Of a stretch of 64,000 nt of DNA, positions 24,539-35,540 are shown in pieces. This DNA comes from Collinsella sp. TF05-9AC. GTDB lineage: Bacteria > Actinomycetota > Coriobacteriia > Coriobacteriales > Coriobacteriaceae. Below the pieces are notes generated by a model. It ran no database searches. It saw only the letters and a list, made by a program, of their open reading frames with translations, and was not told the origin of the DNA. Within the stretch, counting starts at the first letter, position 1; each line of letters begins with the position of its first letter. The position numbers and the translations under genes are program-made. Location of the stretch: positions 96,045-160,044 of the forward strand of contig NZ_QSSH01000002.1 of NCBI RefSeq assembly GCF_003438495.1. Reading direction: 5' to 3'.

Positions 24539-26638
24539 ATGGCTAAGCCTAAGTACAAGCTTTCCGATACCCGTAACATCGGCATCATGGCCCACATCGA
24601 TGCTGGTAAGACCACCACGACCGAGCGTATTCTTTACTACACCGGTAAGACCCACAAGATCGGTGAGGTCCATGAGGGCGCTGCCACCATGGACTGGATG
24701 GTTCAGGAGCAGGAGCGCGGCGTAACCATTACCTCCGCTGCTACCACCTGCTTCTGGAACAAGGACGGTAAGGACTACCGCATCCAGATCATCGACACCC
24801 CGGGCCACGTTGACTTCACCGCTGAGGTCGAGCGCTGCCTGCGCGTCCTCGATGGCGCTGTCGCCGTCTTCGACGCCGTTGCCGGCGTTCAGCCCCAGTC
24901 TGAGACCGTTTGGCGTCAGGCTTCTACCTTCAACGTCCCCCGCATCGCCTTCATCAACAAGTATGACCGCGTGGGCGCTGACTTCTTCAACGCTATCGAG
25001 ACCATGAAGGATCGTCTCGACGCCAATGCTGTGGCCGCTCAGGTCCCGATGGGCGCCGAGGACAACTTCTGGGGCGTCATCGACCTCGTTACCATGACTG
25101 CATGGGACTTCAAGGCCGACGAGAAGGGTATGACCTACCCCGAGCCGATGGACGAGATCCCGGCCGAGTTTGCCGACATTGCTGCCACCAAGCGCGAGGA
25201 GCTCCTCGACGCTGCTGCCAGCTTTGACGACGAGCTCATGGAGAAGATCCTCATGGAGGAGGACTTCACCGTCGAGGAGCTTAAGGCCGCTCTGCGCAAG
25301 GGCGTTCTGGCCAACGAGCTCAACCTCGTCTTCGTGGGCTCCGCCTACAAGAACAAGGGCGTTCAGGAGCTGCTCGACGCTGTCGTCGACTACCTGCCCA
25401 GCCCGCTCGACGTTGAGGCCGTCACCGGTACCGATCCGGACACCGGCGAGGAGATCCAGCGTCATCCTTCCTTCGACGAGCCCTTCTCCGGCCTGGTCTT
25501 CAAGATCATGACCGACCCGTTCGTCGGTAAGCTCACCTACGTCCGCGTTTACTCCGGCCGCGCCGAGTCCGGCTCCTACGTTGTTAACGCTTCCAACGGT
25601 CAGCGCGAGCGCCTCGGCCGCATCCTCGAGATGAACGCCGCCGAGCGTATCGACCGTGACGACGCTGCCGCCGGCGACATTGTCGCTTGCGTCGGCTTCA
25701 AGAACTCCACCACCGGTGACACCCTGTGCGCCGAGGGCAAGGAGATCGTCCTCGAGAAGATCGAGTTCGCTAAGCCCGTTATCGACGTTGCCATCGAGCC
25801 CAAGACCAAGGCCGAGCAGGACAAGATGTCCCTGGCTCTGACCAAGCTCGCCGAGGAGGACCCGACCTTCCAGGTGTCCACCAACCACGAGACCGGCCAG
25901 ACCATCATCGCCGGCATGGGCGAGCTGCACCTCGAGATCATCGTCGACCGTCTGCTCCGCGAGTTCAAGGTTGACGCTAACGTTGGTAAGCCCCAGGTTG
26001 CCTACCGCGAGACCGCTGGTCACGACGTCGAGAAGGCTGAGGGCAAGTTCGTCCGTCAGTCCGGCGGTCGCGGTCAGTACGGCCACGCCGTCATCAAGCT
26101 CGAGAAGATGGAGGAGGGCTTCGGCTACGAGTTCGTCAACGCTATCGTCGGCGGCGTCGTGCCCAAGGAGTACATCCCGTCCATCGACAAGGGCATCCAG
26201 GAGGCCCTGAACACCGGTGTTATCGCCGGCTTCCCGGTCCTCGACGTTAAGGTCACCCTGTTCGACGGTTCTTACCACGAGGTCGACTCCTCCGAGGCCG
26301 CCTTCAAGATCGCCGGTTCCATGGCTATCAAGGACGCCCTCAAGAAGTCCGATCCGCAGCTGCTCGAGCCGATCATGGCTGTCGAGGTCGAGACCCCTGA
26401 GCAGTACATGGGCGACGTTATGGGCAACCTCTCCGGTCGCCGCGGCAAGATCGAGGGCATGGAGGATCGCAAGAACAGCAAGCTCATCCGTGCCAAGGTG
26501 CCGCTGGGCGAGATGTTCGGTTACGCTACCGACCTTCGCTCCCAGACCCAGGGCCGTGCATCCTACACGATGCAGTTCGACTCTTATGAGCCCGCGCCCA
26601 AGTCCATCGTGGACGAGGTCATGAGCAAGAACGCCTAA
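24539..26638 (+). CDS. fusA: Elongation factor G
   Basis: GTPase that drives ribosomal translocation; 699 residues. The G1 motif [15 protein letters not shown], switch [11 protein letters not shown] and NKYDR (G4) are intact, followed by the usual domains II-V. Strong Lys-AAG/Glu-GAG bias marks high expression. In most bacteria tuf follows, but here rpsJ comes directly (60 nt gap) and no tuf is present in the window. Confidence 0.98.
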   Translation: MAKPKYKLSDTRNIGIMAHIDAGKTTTTERILYYTGKTHKIGEVHEGAATMDWMVQEQERGVTITSAATTCFWNKDGKDYRIQIIDTPGHVDFTAEVERCLRVLDGAVAVFDAVAGVQPQSETVWRQASTFNVPRIAFINKYDRVGADFFNAIETMKDRLDANAVAAQVPMGAEDNFWGVIDLVTMTAWDFKADEKGMTYPEPMDEIPAEFADIAATKREELLDAAASFDDELMEKILMEEDFTVEELKAALRKGVLANELNLVFVGSAYKNKGVQELLDAVVDYLPSPLDVEAVTGTDPDTGEEIQRHPSFDEPFSGLVFKIMTDPFVGKLTYVRVYSGRAESGSYVVNASNGQRERLGRILEMNAAERIDRDDAAAGDIVACVGFKNSTTGDTLCAEGKEIVLEKIEFAKPVIDVAIEPKTKAEQDKMSLALTKLAEEDPTFQVSTNHETGQTIIAGMGELHLEIIVDRLLREFKVDANVGKPQVAYRETAGHDVEKAEGKFVRQSGGRGQYGHAVIKLEKMEEGFGYEFVNAIVGGVVPKEYIPSIDKGIQEALNTGVIAGFPVLDVKVTLFDGSYHEVDSSEAAFKIAGSMAIKDALKKSDPQLLEPIMAVEVETPEQYMGDVMGNLSGRRGKIEGMEDRKNSKLIRAKVPLGEMFGYATDLRSQTQGRASYTMQFDSYEPAPKSIVDEVMSKNA

Positions 26639-26698
26639 GTTCGAGCTCCCTGTTACGTAATCCGCGAGAACATCTCTCGCACTCTTTGGAGGTTTAAG

Positions 26699-27007
26699 TT
26701 GGCTACCCAGAAGATCCGCATTCGCCTCAAGGGCTATGATCACGAGGTCGTCGATCAGTCCGCGAAGCTCATCGTCGAGACCGCTCAGAAGACCGGCGCT
26801 CGCGTTTCCGGTCCTGTCCCCCTGCCCACCGAGCGCAACCTGTACACGGTTATCCGCTCGCCGCACGTGAACAAGGACTCCCGTGAGCAGTTCGAGATGC
26901 GCACCCACAAGCGCCTCATCGACATCCTCGACCCCACCTCGGGCACCGTTGATTCGCTCATGCGTCTCGACCTCCCCGCTGGCGTCGACATCGACATCAA
27001 GCTCTAA
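26699..27007 (+). CDS. rpsJ: 30S ribosomal protein S10
   Basis: Small-subunit protein, also known as the antitermination factor NusE; 102 residues beginning at TTG 26699 with GGAGG 6 nt upstream. Motifs [15 protein letters not shown] and [19 protein letters not shown] are typical. It is cut off from the rest of the S10 operon: a terminator follows, and rplC starts about 14 kb downstream after the fatty-acid genes. Confidence 0.97.
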   Translation: MATQKIRIRLKGYDHEVVDQSAKLIVETAQKTGARVSGPVPLPTERNLYTVIRSPHVNKDSREQFEMRTHKRLIDILDPTSGTVDSLMRLDLPAGVDIDIKL

Positions 27008-27028
27008 GCGATATCGCTCATAGCTTAT

Positions 27029-27064
27029 AGAGCCCCGCTGCCATCTTGGTAGCGGGGCTCTTTT
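27029..27064. terminator. Bidirectional terminator between rpsJ and birA
   Basis: An 11-bp perfect stem AGAGCCCCGCT/AGCGGGGCTCT is followed by TTTT on the plus strand. It lies between convergent genes and could also end the birA transcript. Confidence 0.85.
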
Positions 27065-27123
27065 GTTTTGAGTTTAGATTTTGGGATAGCGAATTCGTCT
27101 GCCGAGCTGATGGCTGCGGCGCC

Positions 27124-27900
27124 CTATTCGCTCAGGGGGCGCAAGGACGCTTCTTCGAAGTGGAAGACGCACAAGCCGCTCTCGGTCTCAATGCTTGCGC
27201 GGCCGCAATCGTCGACCGTTCTAAATATGCCGCGTGCCAGCTCGTCTCCAGCGGGGGAGCGGGCGATAACGTGCTCCCCAATCCAATTGAGGTGTGCGAC
27301 ATATTCGTCGTGGACGGGCGCGAGCGGTCCGGCGTTTTCTTCCATGGCGTTGAGGCGCTCTGCCCAGGTATCTACAGCGTCTATAACTGCGTGATAGACC
27401 TCATCGAGGAGCATGTCGACGGCGGGAACGCTCTCGTTGAGGTCCGAGAGGCCAATTGCCGCCAGGCCGCCATCGGGCACCTCTTGGGGCGTGTAGTTTA
27501 CGTTGACACCAATGCCGCAGACGGCGAAAGGTTTGCCTTCGTTATCGCGTGCGGCCTCGACCAGAATGCCGCCGAGCTTGCGTCCTCGCGCGACCAGGTC
27601 GTTGGGCCACTTGAGGGCTATTTCGCTTGCAAGGCCTTGCTTTTCGAGTGCTTCGAGCACCGCTAGGCCGCTGACGGCGGCAAGACCAGAGTACTTTGCG
27701 GGATTAACGCATGGACGCAGGACAATCGAAAGCAATAGGTTGCCGGCGGTTGAATCCCACTTGTGGCCGCGCCGGCCGCGTCCTGCCGTTTGCGCGCGGG
27801 CGGCAAGTCCTGTGCCGTGCGGCGCACCCTGTTTTCCTGCCTCGAGCAGGTCATCGTTGGTCGATCCGGTTACATCGACAATCGTTAATTGGGCATCCAT
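27124..27900 (-). CDS. birA: Biotin-[acetyl-CoA-carboxylase] ligase (class I, no DNA-binding domain)
   Basis: Attaches biotin to the AccB carrier encoded in the divergent operon. About 258 residues with the biotinyl-AMP motif GRGRRGHKW, LKWPNDL and KLGGILVEA. It lacks the N-terminal helix-turn-helix of E. coli BirA, so it is catalytic only. The chosen ATG 27898-27900 has GGAGG about 11 nt upstream; the longer open frame to 27981 adds unrelated residues. Placement next to the acetyl-CoA carboxylase genes fits its role. Confidence 0.9.
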   Translation of the reverse strand: MDAQLTIVDVTGSTNDDLLEAGKQGAPHGTGLAARAQTAGRGRRGHKWDSTAGNLLLSIVLRPCVNPAKYSGLAAVSGLAVLEALEKQGLASEIALKWPNDLVARGRKLGGILVEAARDNEGKPFAVCGIGVNVNYTPQEVPDGGLAAIGLSDLNESVPAVDMLLDEVYHAVIDAVDTWAERLNAMEENAGPLAPVHDEYVAHLNWIGEHVIARSPAGDELARGIFRTVDDCGRASIETESGLCVFHFEEASLRPLSE

Positions 27901-27993
27901 AGCGGCTGCTACCTCCTTATTGAATAAGTGAATGACGCAATGGTGTCGAGAGATAGACACAATGTGAAGCCTTTGTCGCATTTGGACAATTTA

Positions 27994-28060
27994 ATGTTAA
28001 CACGTCAACAAAGACTGAAATGCGTTATCCTCTCTTGGTCGATGTAAACACGTCAACAAC
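27994..28060. promoter_or_regulatory. Direct-repeat operator candidate in front of the fatty-acid operon
   Basis: ATGTTAACACGTCAACAA (27994-28011) recurs as ATGTAAACACGTCAACAA (28042-28059), 17/18 identical and 48 nt apart. Both lie in the birA-fabH divergent region, the second ending just before the fabH ribosome site. Two near-identical copies around the expected promoter look like binding sites for a lipid regulator not encoded in this window. Confidence 0.6.
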
Positions 28061-28076
28061 TCAAAGGAGGTTAGTG

Positions 28077-29036
28077 ATGGGTTTCACGATTCTTGGAACA
28101 GGTTCGGCACTTCCTGAGCGCAGTGTTTCCAATGACGAGCTGTCTGAGTTCCTCGATACCTCGGATGAGTGGATTTTTACTCGCACAGGTATCAAGAGCC
28201 GCCACGTCTGCACCACCGAGTCACTTGACGACCTTGCCGTAGCAGCGAGCGAGCGGGCACTCCAGGTGTCCGGAATCGACGCGAGCCAGCTGGATCTGAT
28301 CGTCTGCTCGACGACGACGGGTGACCACCTTGTTCCCGCCGAGGCGTGTGCCGTTGCTGAGCGACTTGGCGCGACGTGCCCTGCCTTCGATGTCTCGGCG
28401 GCTTGTGCCGGCTTCGTATTTGCGCTCGATGTCGCCGAGGGCTATATCGCCCGCAGCCGTGCCGAGCGCGTGCTTGTTGTTGCTGCCGAGCAGATGACGC
28501 GCGCGCTCGACTGGACCGACCGTGCCACCTGCGTGCTTTTTGGCGATGGGGCAGGCGCCGCAGTGATTGAAGCTGGGGGAGACAACCCCCTTGCCGTTGA
28601 GCTTTCGACGGCGCCCGACGTCGAGACGTTGCGCGTTCCCGGTCTGGTCGGTACCTCGCCGTTTAGGGCTTCCGCAGATAGCGCGAGCGTGCTGTCCATG
28701 AACGGCCGCCGCGTGTTCAAGTTCGGCGTCAACGCCATCTGCGACACGGTCCATAAGCTTGCGATCGATGCGGGCATTTTGGTCGAAGACATCGATCATT
28801 TTGTATTCCATCAGGCTAACGAACGAATCCTGAGCCAGGCGGTCAAGCGCCTGGGCGTGCCGGACGAGCGCGTGGTTCGCACGTTGCGCGAGACCGGCAA
28901 CATTTCGAGCGCATGCATTCCGCTTGCCCTCGACCGGCTGGCAAACGCCGGTGCACTTCACACAGGCGACACCATCGCCTTGGTTGGATTTGGCGCCGGT
29001 CTGGATATAGGTGGCTATCTGCTTCGTTGGAAGTAG
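28077..29036 (+). CDS. fabH: Beta-ketoacyl-ACP synthase III
   Basis: Starts fatty-acid synthesis by condensing acyl-CoA with malonyl-ACP. The 319-residue enzyme has the active-site Cys in FDVSAACAGFVFAL, His in FVFHQANERIL and Asn in ETGNISSACIPLAL. ATG 28077 is preceded by AAAGGAGG 6 nt away; the frame further upstream runs into the operator repeats. It is the first gene of a ten-gene operon and therefore the likely point of transcriptional control. Confidence 0.96.
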   Translation: MGFTILGTGSALPERSVSNDELSEFLDTSDEWIFTRTGIKSRHVCTTESLDDLAVAASERALQVSGIDASQLDLIVCSTTTGDHLVPAEACAVAERLGATCPAFDVSAACAGFVFALDVAEGYIARSRAERVLVVAAEQMTRALDWTDRATCVLFGDGAGAAVIEAGGDNPLAVELSTAPDVETLRVPGLVGTSPFRASADSASVLSMNGRRVFKFGVNAICDTVHKLAIDAGILVEDIDHFVFHQANERILSQAVKRLGVPDERVVRTLRETGNISSACIPLALDRLANAGALHTGDTIALVGFGAGLDIGGYLLRWK

Positions 29037-29088
29037 TCGCACATAGGAAATAAAAACGCCCCTAGGGCACAAACAAAGGAGAACTACC

Positions 29089-29325
29089 ATGGCAGATCAG
29101 AAGACCTTCGAGCGCGTTTGCGACGTTATCCGCGAGACCGCCGGTCTTGACGATGTCGAGATGAAGCCCGAGTCCACGCTCGAGGAGATTGGTCTCGACA
29201 GCCTGGGCACCGTCGAGATCCTCGTTGCCGTCGAGGACGAGTTTGGCATCCAGCTCGATACCGAGGAGAACCCCAAGACGGTCGGCGAGTTCGCCGATAC
29301 GGTCGAGGCGGCATTGGAGAAGTAG
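29089..29325 (+). CDS. acpP: Acyl carrier protein
   Basis: Carries growing acyl chains on a phosphopantetheine arm. It has 78 acidic residues with the modification serine in GLDSLGTVE, a slight variant of the usual DSLDxVE. A strong AAAGGAG site precedes ATG. It sits between fabH and fabK, 2 nt from the latter, as part of the type II synthase operon. Confidence 0.95.
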   Translation: MADQKTFERVCDVIRETAGLDDVEMKPESTLEEIGLDSLGTVEILVAVEDEFGIQLDTEENPKTVGEFADTVEAALEK

Positions 29326-29327
29326 AG

Positions 29328-30272
29328 ATGCTCAAGACTCCTCTCTGCGATCTGCTCGGCATCGAAAAGCCCGTGTTCCAGGGCGGTATGGCCTGGATTG
29401 CCGATGCCTCGCTGGCGTCCGCAGTGTCCGAGGCGGGTGGCTTAGGCATCATCGCGGCCATGAACGCCGACGCCAACTGGCTTCGCGACCAGATTCATGA
29501 GCTGCGCGCCAAGACGGATAAGCCCTTTGGCGTCAACGTCATGCTCATGAGCCCGTTTGCCGACGAGGTTGCACAGGTCGTGATTGACGAGCGAGTGCCG
29601 GTCGTCGTGACGGGCGCCGGCAATCCCGCCAAGTACATGAAGGCGTGGAACGAGGCGGGCATCAAGGTCATCCCGGTCGTTGCCTCGGTGGCGCTGGCGC
29701 GCCTCGTGGCACGTCGTGGAGCCACGGCGGTTGTTGCCGAGGGTACCGAATCGGGTGGCCACATTGGCGAGACCTCGACGATGGCACTGGTGCCGCAGGT
29801 CGTCGATGCGGTTGACATTCCCGTCGTGGCCGCCGGCGGTATTGCCGACGGCCGCGGCGTGGCGGCCGCCTTTATGCTGGGCGCCGAAGGCGTGCAAGTG
29901 GGTACGCGCTTTCTGGTCGCAGACGAGTGCACCGTCTCGGAGCAGTACAAAGAGATGGTCCTGAAGGCCAACGACACTTCAACGCGTGCGACCGGTCGGT
30001 CGACGGGACATCCAGTGCGCGCCCTCAAGAGCCCCTTCACCAACGCCTATGCCAAGAGCGAGGGTTCCGGCGCGAGTGCCGAGGAGCTCGGTACTATGGG
30101 AACCGGTGCGCTGCGTAAGGCCGCCAAGGACGGCAACTACGAAGAGGGTTCGTTTTTGTGTGGACAGATTGCCGGCATGGTCAACGAGCGTCAGAGCGCA
30201 CGCGAAATCGTTGACGATCTGGTCGATGGCGCCGAGCGCGTCCTGAAGGGTGCGTCCGCATGGGTAGCGTAG
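29328..30272 (+). CDS. fabK: Enoyl-ACP reductase II (FMN-dependent)
   Basis: Catalyses the last reduction of each elongation cycle using FMN and NAD(P)H; 314 residues. The TIM-barrel nitronate-monooxygenase-like pattern is clear: PVFQGGMAWIADASLA, GGLGIIAA, VVAEGTESGGH, AAGGIADGRGVAAA and GVQVGTRF. It is the only enoyl reductase in the cluster. Because FabK is structurally unrelated to FabI, it is naturally insensitive to triclosan in other bacteria. Its 3' end overlaps fabD by 13 nt. Confidence 0.94.
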   Translation: MLKTPLCDLLGIEKPVFQGGMAWIADASLASAVSEAGGLGIIAAMNADANWLRDQIHELRAKTDKPFGVNVMLMSPFADEVAQVVIDERVPVVVTGAGNPAKYMKAWNEAGIKVIPVVASVALARLVARRGATAVVAEGTESGGHIGETSTMALVPQVVDAVDIPVVAAGGIADGRGVAAAFMLGAEGVQVGTRFLVADECTVSEQYKEMVLKANDTSTRATGRSTGHPVRALKSPFTNAYAKSEGSGASAEELGTMGTGALRKAAKDGNYEEGSFLCGQIAGMVNERQSAREIVDDLVDGAERVLKGASAWVA

Positions 30273-31186
30273 CGTTTCTGTTTGCCGGCCAGGGTGCCCA
30301 ACACCCCGCGATGGGCGTCGACCTCATCGAGGCATCGCCGGCGGCTGCCGAGGTGTTCGCGATCGCCGACGAGGTGCGCCCGGGGACCAGCGAGCAGTGC
30401 CGGAGCGCCTCCAAGGAGGAGCTCTCGCAGACCGAGAACACGCAGCCTTGCGTGTTCGTGCACGACTTGGCTGTCGCCGTCGCCCTGCGCGAGCGCGGCG
30501 TGGTGCCTGCCGCCTGTGCGGGATTCTCGCTGGGCGAGGTCGCTGCACTCACCTTTGCGGGGACATTCGATACGCGAGCGGGTTTTGAGCTTGTGTGTGA
30601 GCGCGCGGCATTGATGGCCACGGCGGCCGAGCGTCACCCCGGCGGCATGCGCGCCGTCATCAAACTTGATGCTGCGCAAGTCGAGAACCTGGCTGCGCAG
30701 GCCGGCGAGGACTGCTGGCCGGTCAACTACAACAGTCCCCAGCAGACGGTTGTGGCCGGAGCGCCCGATGCGCTGCAGACCCTCGACGTCCTAGTAAAAG
30801 AGGCTGGCGGCCGCGCCATGAAGGTCGCGGTGTCGGGTGCATTTCATAGCCCCTATATGGCCGAGGCGACAGAGGGGCTGGCGATGTATATCCAGGCCGG
30901 CCACGCGCCGTCTCCGCTGCTGATTCCGGTCATGGCAAACATGACGGCGGCGCCCTATCCGGCGGACCCGCGAGCGGCATCGGATGTCTTGGCCAATCAG
31001 GTGAGCCATGCCGTGCGCTGGGTCGATACGCTGCATGCTCTGCAGGATCAAGGCATCGACACATTTATTGAGGTCGGCCCCGGCAAAACGCTGTCCGGCC
31101 TGGTCAAGCATACGTTGAGCGACGTTCGTGTGTATTTGTGCGAGACGGCCGAGCAGGTCGCAGCTATTGCCGACGAGCTCGCATAG
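30260..31186 (+). CDS. fabD: Malonyl-CoA:ACP transacylase
   Basis: Loads malonate onto ACP. The 308-residue protein has FLFAGQGAQHPAMG at the N-terminus, the nucleophile serine in CAGFSLGEVAAL, the conserved Arg in the AALM region and the catalytic His in VSGAFHSPYM. ATG 30260 lies within the end of fabK (13-nt overlap), implying translational coupling. Confidence 0.95.
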   Translation: MGSVAFLFAGQGAQHPAMGVDLIEASPAAAEVFAIADEVRPGTSEQCRSASKEELSQTENTQPCVFVHDLAVAVALRERGVVPAACAGFSLGEVAALTFAGTFDTRAGFELVCERAALMATAAERHPGGMRAVIKLDAAQVENLAAQAGEDCWPVNYNSPQQTVVAGAPDALQTLDVLVKEAGGRAMKVAVSGAFHSPYMAEATEGLAMYIQAGHAPSPLLIPVMANMTAAPYPADPRAASDVLANQVSHAVRWVDTLHALQDQGIDTFIEVGPGKTLSGLVKHTLSDVRVYLCETAEQVAAIADELA

Positions 31187-31216
31187 TCCACAGGGCTGTA
31201 ACCCGAAAGGAATGAC

Positions 31217-31990
31217 ATGGGCAACTTGAACAATGGCGCGCTCGAGCGCAACGACTCACGTCGCGTGGCACTGGTCACGGGCGGCTCGCGGGGTATCGGC
31301 CGCGCCTGCGCTATCGGTCTGGCGGAGGATGGCTACGATATCGCCGTCGTCTATGCCGGCAGCGTCGATGCGGCGCGCGAGACGTGCGACGCCTGCGAGG
31401 CGGCTGGCGCCACGGCGCGCTCATATCAATGTGACGTGGCCGACCCCGCTGCCGTCAACGCGTGCGTGGAAGCGGTCCTCAACGACTTTGGCTCCATTTG
31501 GGCGCTCGTCAACAACGCTGGCATCACCCGCGATGGCCTGCTCATGCGCATGGGCGATGACGCCTTCGATCGCGTGCTCGATGTCAATCTTAAAGGAACG
31601 TTTAACACGACGCGCGCGCTCACCAAGACCTTTATGCGCCAGCGCGGCGGCTGCGTCGTCAACATGAGCTCGGTTGTGGGCCTGATGGGCAATGCCGGGC
31701 AGGCCAACTACGCTGCCTCTAAGGCGGGCGTGATCGGCCTGACCAAGGCGGTAGCGCGCGAGCTTGCGCCCCGCGGCGTACGAGTGAACGCGGTCGCACC
31801 CGGGTTTGTCGAGACCGATATGACGGCAAAGCTATCGGATAAGGTGCGTGCGGCATGCGAGGAGCAGATTCCCCTGAGGCGCATGGCGCGTCCCGAGGAA
31901 GTGGCCGGCGTGGTGCGCTTTTTGGCGAGCGACGCGGCTGCCTACATTACGGGCGAGGTCGTACGCGTCGACGGCGGAATGGCGATGTAG
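31217..31990 (+). CDS. fabG: 3-oxoacyl-ACP reductase
   Basis: NADPH-dependent short-chain dehydrogenase of 257 residues. It has the cofactor motif VTGGSRGIGRACA, NNAGITRDGLLMRM, catalytic Ser in VNMSSVVGLMGNAGQ, YAASKAGVIGLTK and the C-terminal GEVVRVDGGMAM. It begins with a 15-residue leader (MGNLNNGALERNDSR) before the usual start of the fold. AAAGGAATG precedes the ATG. Position after fabD is the common operon order. Confidence 0.95.
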   Translation: MGNLNNGALERNDSRRVALVTGGSRGIGRACAIGLAEDGYDIAVVYAGSVDAARETCDACEAAGATARSYQCDVADPAAVNACVEAVLNDFGSIWALVNNAGITRDGLLMRMGDDAFDRVLDVNLKGTFNTTRALTKTFMRQRGGCVVNMSSVVGLMGNAGQANYAASKAGVIGLTKAVARELAPRGVRVNAVAPGFVETDMTAKLSDKVRAACEEQIPLRRMARPEEVAGVVRFLASDAAAYITGEVVRVDGGMAM

Positions 31991-32029
31991 AAACCAGGGC
32001 CGAAGAACGGCTTGGATGAGGAGACCATG

Positions 32030-33277
32030 ATGGAACAGAGAGTTGCAATCACCGGCATCGGTGCCGTATCGCCGCTCGGCAACACGGCGCTTGCCACCTG
32101 GGCGGCCATGTGCGCCGGCACGTGCGGCATCGGCCCGATCACGCACTTCGATACCGATGCGTTTGCCGTCAAGGTGGCGGCCGAGGTCAAGGGCTTTGAC
32201 GGCAACGAGTACTTTGGCAAGCGTGATGCAAAGCATCTGGACCCCTGCGTTCAGTTTGCGATGGCGGCTTCGGACGAGGCTATGCACGATGCGGGCTTTG
32301 ATGTCGAAGGCGCCATCGATCGAGAGCGCCTGGGCGTCTACGTGGGCTCGGGTGTGGGCGGCATGCAGACACTCGTCGACAACGTCCACACGATCGCCGA
32401 TCGGGGGCCTCGTCGCGCATCGCCTTACATGATCGCGATGATGATTCCCAACATGGCTTCGGGCAACATCGCGATTCGCCATAAGGCAAAGGGCCCGACC
32501 CTGCCCGTCGTGACTGCCTGCGCGACTTCTGCCCATGCGGTGGGTGAGGCGTTCCGCGCCATCAAGCACGGCTATGCCGACGCGATCCTCGCGGGCGGCG
32601 CCGAGGCCGCAATTATCCCCGATGCCGTTGCGGGCTTTACGTCCTGCCGCGCATTGACCACCAACCCTGATCCCGCGACGGCTTGCCGCCCGTTCGATGC
32701 AGGCCGCGATGGCTTTGTGATGGGCGAGGGCGCCTGCGTGCTCGTGCTCGAGAGCATGGAACATGCGCAGGCGCGCGGTGCGCACATTTATGCCGAGGTC
32801 GTGGGCTACGGCAACGCCGATGATGCCTATCACATCACGAGCCCTGATCCCGAGGCTGCCGGCATTGCCCGCGCGATATCGCTGGCGGTGACCGAGGGCG
32901 ACGTCAGGCCTTCCGAGGGTCTCTACATCAATGCTCACGGCACATCGACCAAGCTCAACGATTCGTCCGAGACGGCGGGCATTAAGCGTGCGCTCGGCGA
33001 GGACGCGGCGCGCGCCGCGCACGTCTCGTCGACTAAGTCGATGACCGGCCACATGATCGGTGCCACGGGCGCCATCGAGGTCATGGCCTGCGCCATGGCG
33101 CTCGAGCAGGGCGTGGTGCCGCCGACCATTAACTACCGCACGCCCGATCCCGCCTGCGATCTTGACTACACGCCCAATCGCGCAGTTCGCGCCGACCTTA
33201 CCTGGGCGCTTTCGACCAACCTAGGCTTTGGCGGGCACAACGCCGCCATCGCGCTGCGTAGATATACGAGGAGCTAG
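32030..33277 (+). CDS. fabF: Beta-ketoacyl-ACP synthase II
   Basis: Main chain-elongating condensing enzyme, 415 residues. The catalytic Cys lies in VTACATSAHAVGEAF, the two His residues in NAHGTSTKLND and GHMIGATGAIE, and GFGGHNAA closes the fold. Two adjacent ATGs (32027, 32030) are possible; 32030 has the better spacing (6 nt) from AGGAG. It lies 40 nt downstream of fabG. Confidence 0.95.
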   Translation: MEQRVAITGIGAVSPLGNTALATWAAMCAGTCGIGPITHFDTDAFAVKVAAEVKGFDGNEYFGKRDAKHLDPCVQFAMAASDEAMHDAGFDVEGAIDRERLGVYVGSGVGGMQTLVDNVHTIADRGPRRASPYMIAMMIPNMASGNIAIRHKAKGPTLPVVTACATSAHAVGEAFRAIKHGYADAILAGGAEAAIIPDAVAGFTSCRALTTNPDPATACRPFDAGRDGFVMGEGACVLVLESMEHAQARGAHIYAEVVGYGNADDAYHITSPDPEAAGIARAISLAVTEGDVRPSEGLYINAHGTSTKLNDSSETAGIKRALGEDAARAAHVSSTKSMTGHMIGATGAIEVMACAMALEQGVVPPTINYRTPDPACDLDYTPNRAVRADLTWALSTNLGFGGHNAAIALRRYTRS

Positions 33278-33280
33278 AGC

Positions 33281-33754
33281 ATGGATTCCAAAAGACTTGC
33301 CGAGATAGCCGATGTGATGGAGGACCGCGGCCTCACGCGCGTGCGCGTTGAGGGGCCCGATGGCACCGCGGTCGAACTCGAGCGCGCGAGCGCCGCGCAG
33401 CCGGTTGCCGTGCCCATGCCTATGCCGAGCGCTATGACCGCTCCAGTTGCAGCTCCCACAGTCGCGCCTGCCGCACCGGAGCCCGCCGCGCAGACACCTG
33501 CCGCCGCACCGGAGCCCAAGGGCACCGAGGTGACCGCTCCCATGGTCGGCGTTTTCTATGCTGCCCCGGCGCCGGGCGACGAACCGTTTGTGCACGTGGG
33601 CTCCAAGGTCAAGGCTGGCGAGACCCTTTGCATCATCGAGGCCATGAAGGTTCTCAACGAGGTGACGGCCGAGGCAGACGGTGAGGTGCTCGAGATCTGC
33701 GTGGCCGACGGCGACCTCGTGGAGTTCGGCAGCTGCCTCATGAGGATCGGATAG
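33281..33754 (+). CDS. accB: Biotin carboxyl carrier protein of acetyl-CoA carboxylase
   Basis: A 157-residue carrier. The N-terminal helix (about 1-45) is followed by a Pro/Ala-rich flexible linker (about 46-85) and the biotinyl domain with the modified lysine in IEAMKVLNEV. It begins 3 nt after fabF, and its stop overlaps the ribosome site region of fabZ. BirA, encoded divergently, should biotinylate it. Confidence 0.95.
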   Translation: MDSKRLAEIADVMEDRGLTRVRVEGPDGTAVELERASAAQPVAVPMPMPSAMTAPVAAPTVAPAAPEPAAQTPAAAPEPKGTEVTAPMVGVFYAAPAPGDEPFVHVGSKVKAGETLCIIEAMKVLNEVTAEADGEVLEICVADGDLVEFGSCLMRIG

Positions 33755-33763
33755 GTGATATCC

Positions 33764-34186
33764 ATGAACAAAGAAGAGCTCAAGAAGCTGTTACCGCATC
33801 GCGAGCCGATGCTTTTGCTCGACGAGGCCGAGCTGGTGGGCGACGAGGCCCACGGCAAGATCACGATCACGGGCGACGAGTACTTTTTGCAGGGGCATTT
33901 TCCGGGAAACCCGGTCGTCCCCGGCGTGATTCAGTGCGAGATGCTCGCCCAGAACTGCTGCGTGCTGCTGATGGGCGATGAGGAGGCGCGCGGCGCGACG
34001 CCGTTCTATACGAGCCTCGATAAGGTGCGCTTTAAGCGTCCGGTGCGCCCGGGCGACACGGTTGATCTGGTGTGCACCATCACGCGTGCGCGCGGGCCGT
34101 TCCGCTTTGCGACGGGTACTGCGAGCGTCAACGGTGAGGTTTGCTGCCGCGCCGATATGTCCTTTGCACTCATGCACGAAAGTTAA
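33764..34186 (+). CDS. fabZ: 3-hydroxyacyl-ACP dehydratase
   Basis: Hot-dog-fold dehydratase, 140 residues, with LLPHREPMLLLDE and the catalytic segment QGHFPGNPVVPGVIQCEMLAQ (His, then Glu). ATG 33764 is preferred over GTG 33755 because it starts the family N-terminus and has AGGTGA 5 nt upstream. It is embedded between accB and accC, so elongation and malonyl-CoA supply are co-expressed. Confidence 0.94.
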   Translation: MNKEELKKLLPHREPMLLLDEAELVGDEAHGKITITGDEYFLQGHFPGNPVVPGVIQCEMLAQNCCVLLMGDEEARGATPFYTSLDKVRFKRPVRPGDTVDLVCTITRARGPFRFATGTASVNGEVCCRADMSFALMHES

Positions 34187-34196
34187 GGAAGGCTTC

Positions 34197-35526
<1,330 letters not shown>

Positions 35527-35540
<14 letters not shown>

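Noticed and set aside
24521..26908. A minus-strand open frame of about 795 codons opposite fusA
   Set aside because: Shadow of fusA; the plus strand encodes intact EF-G.
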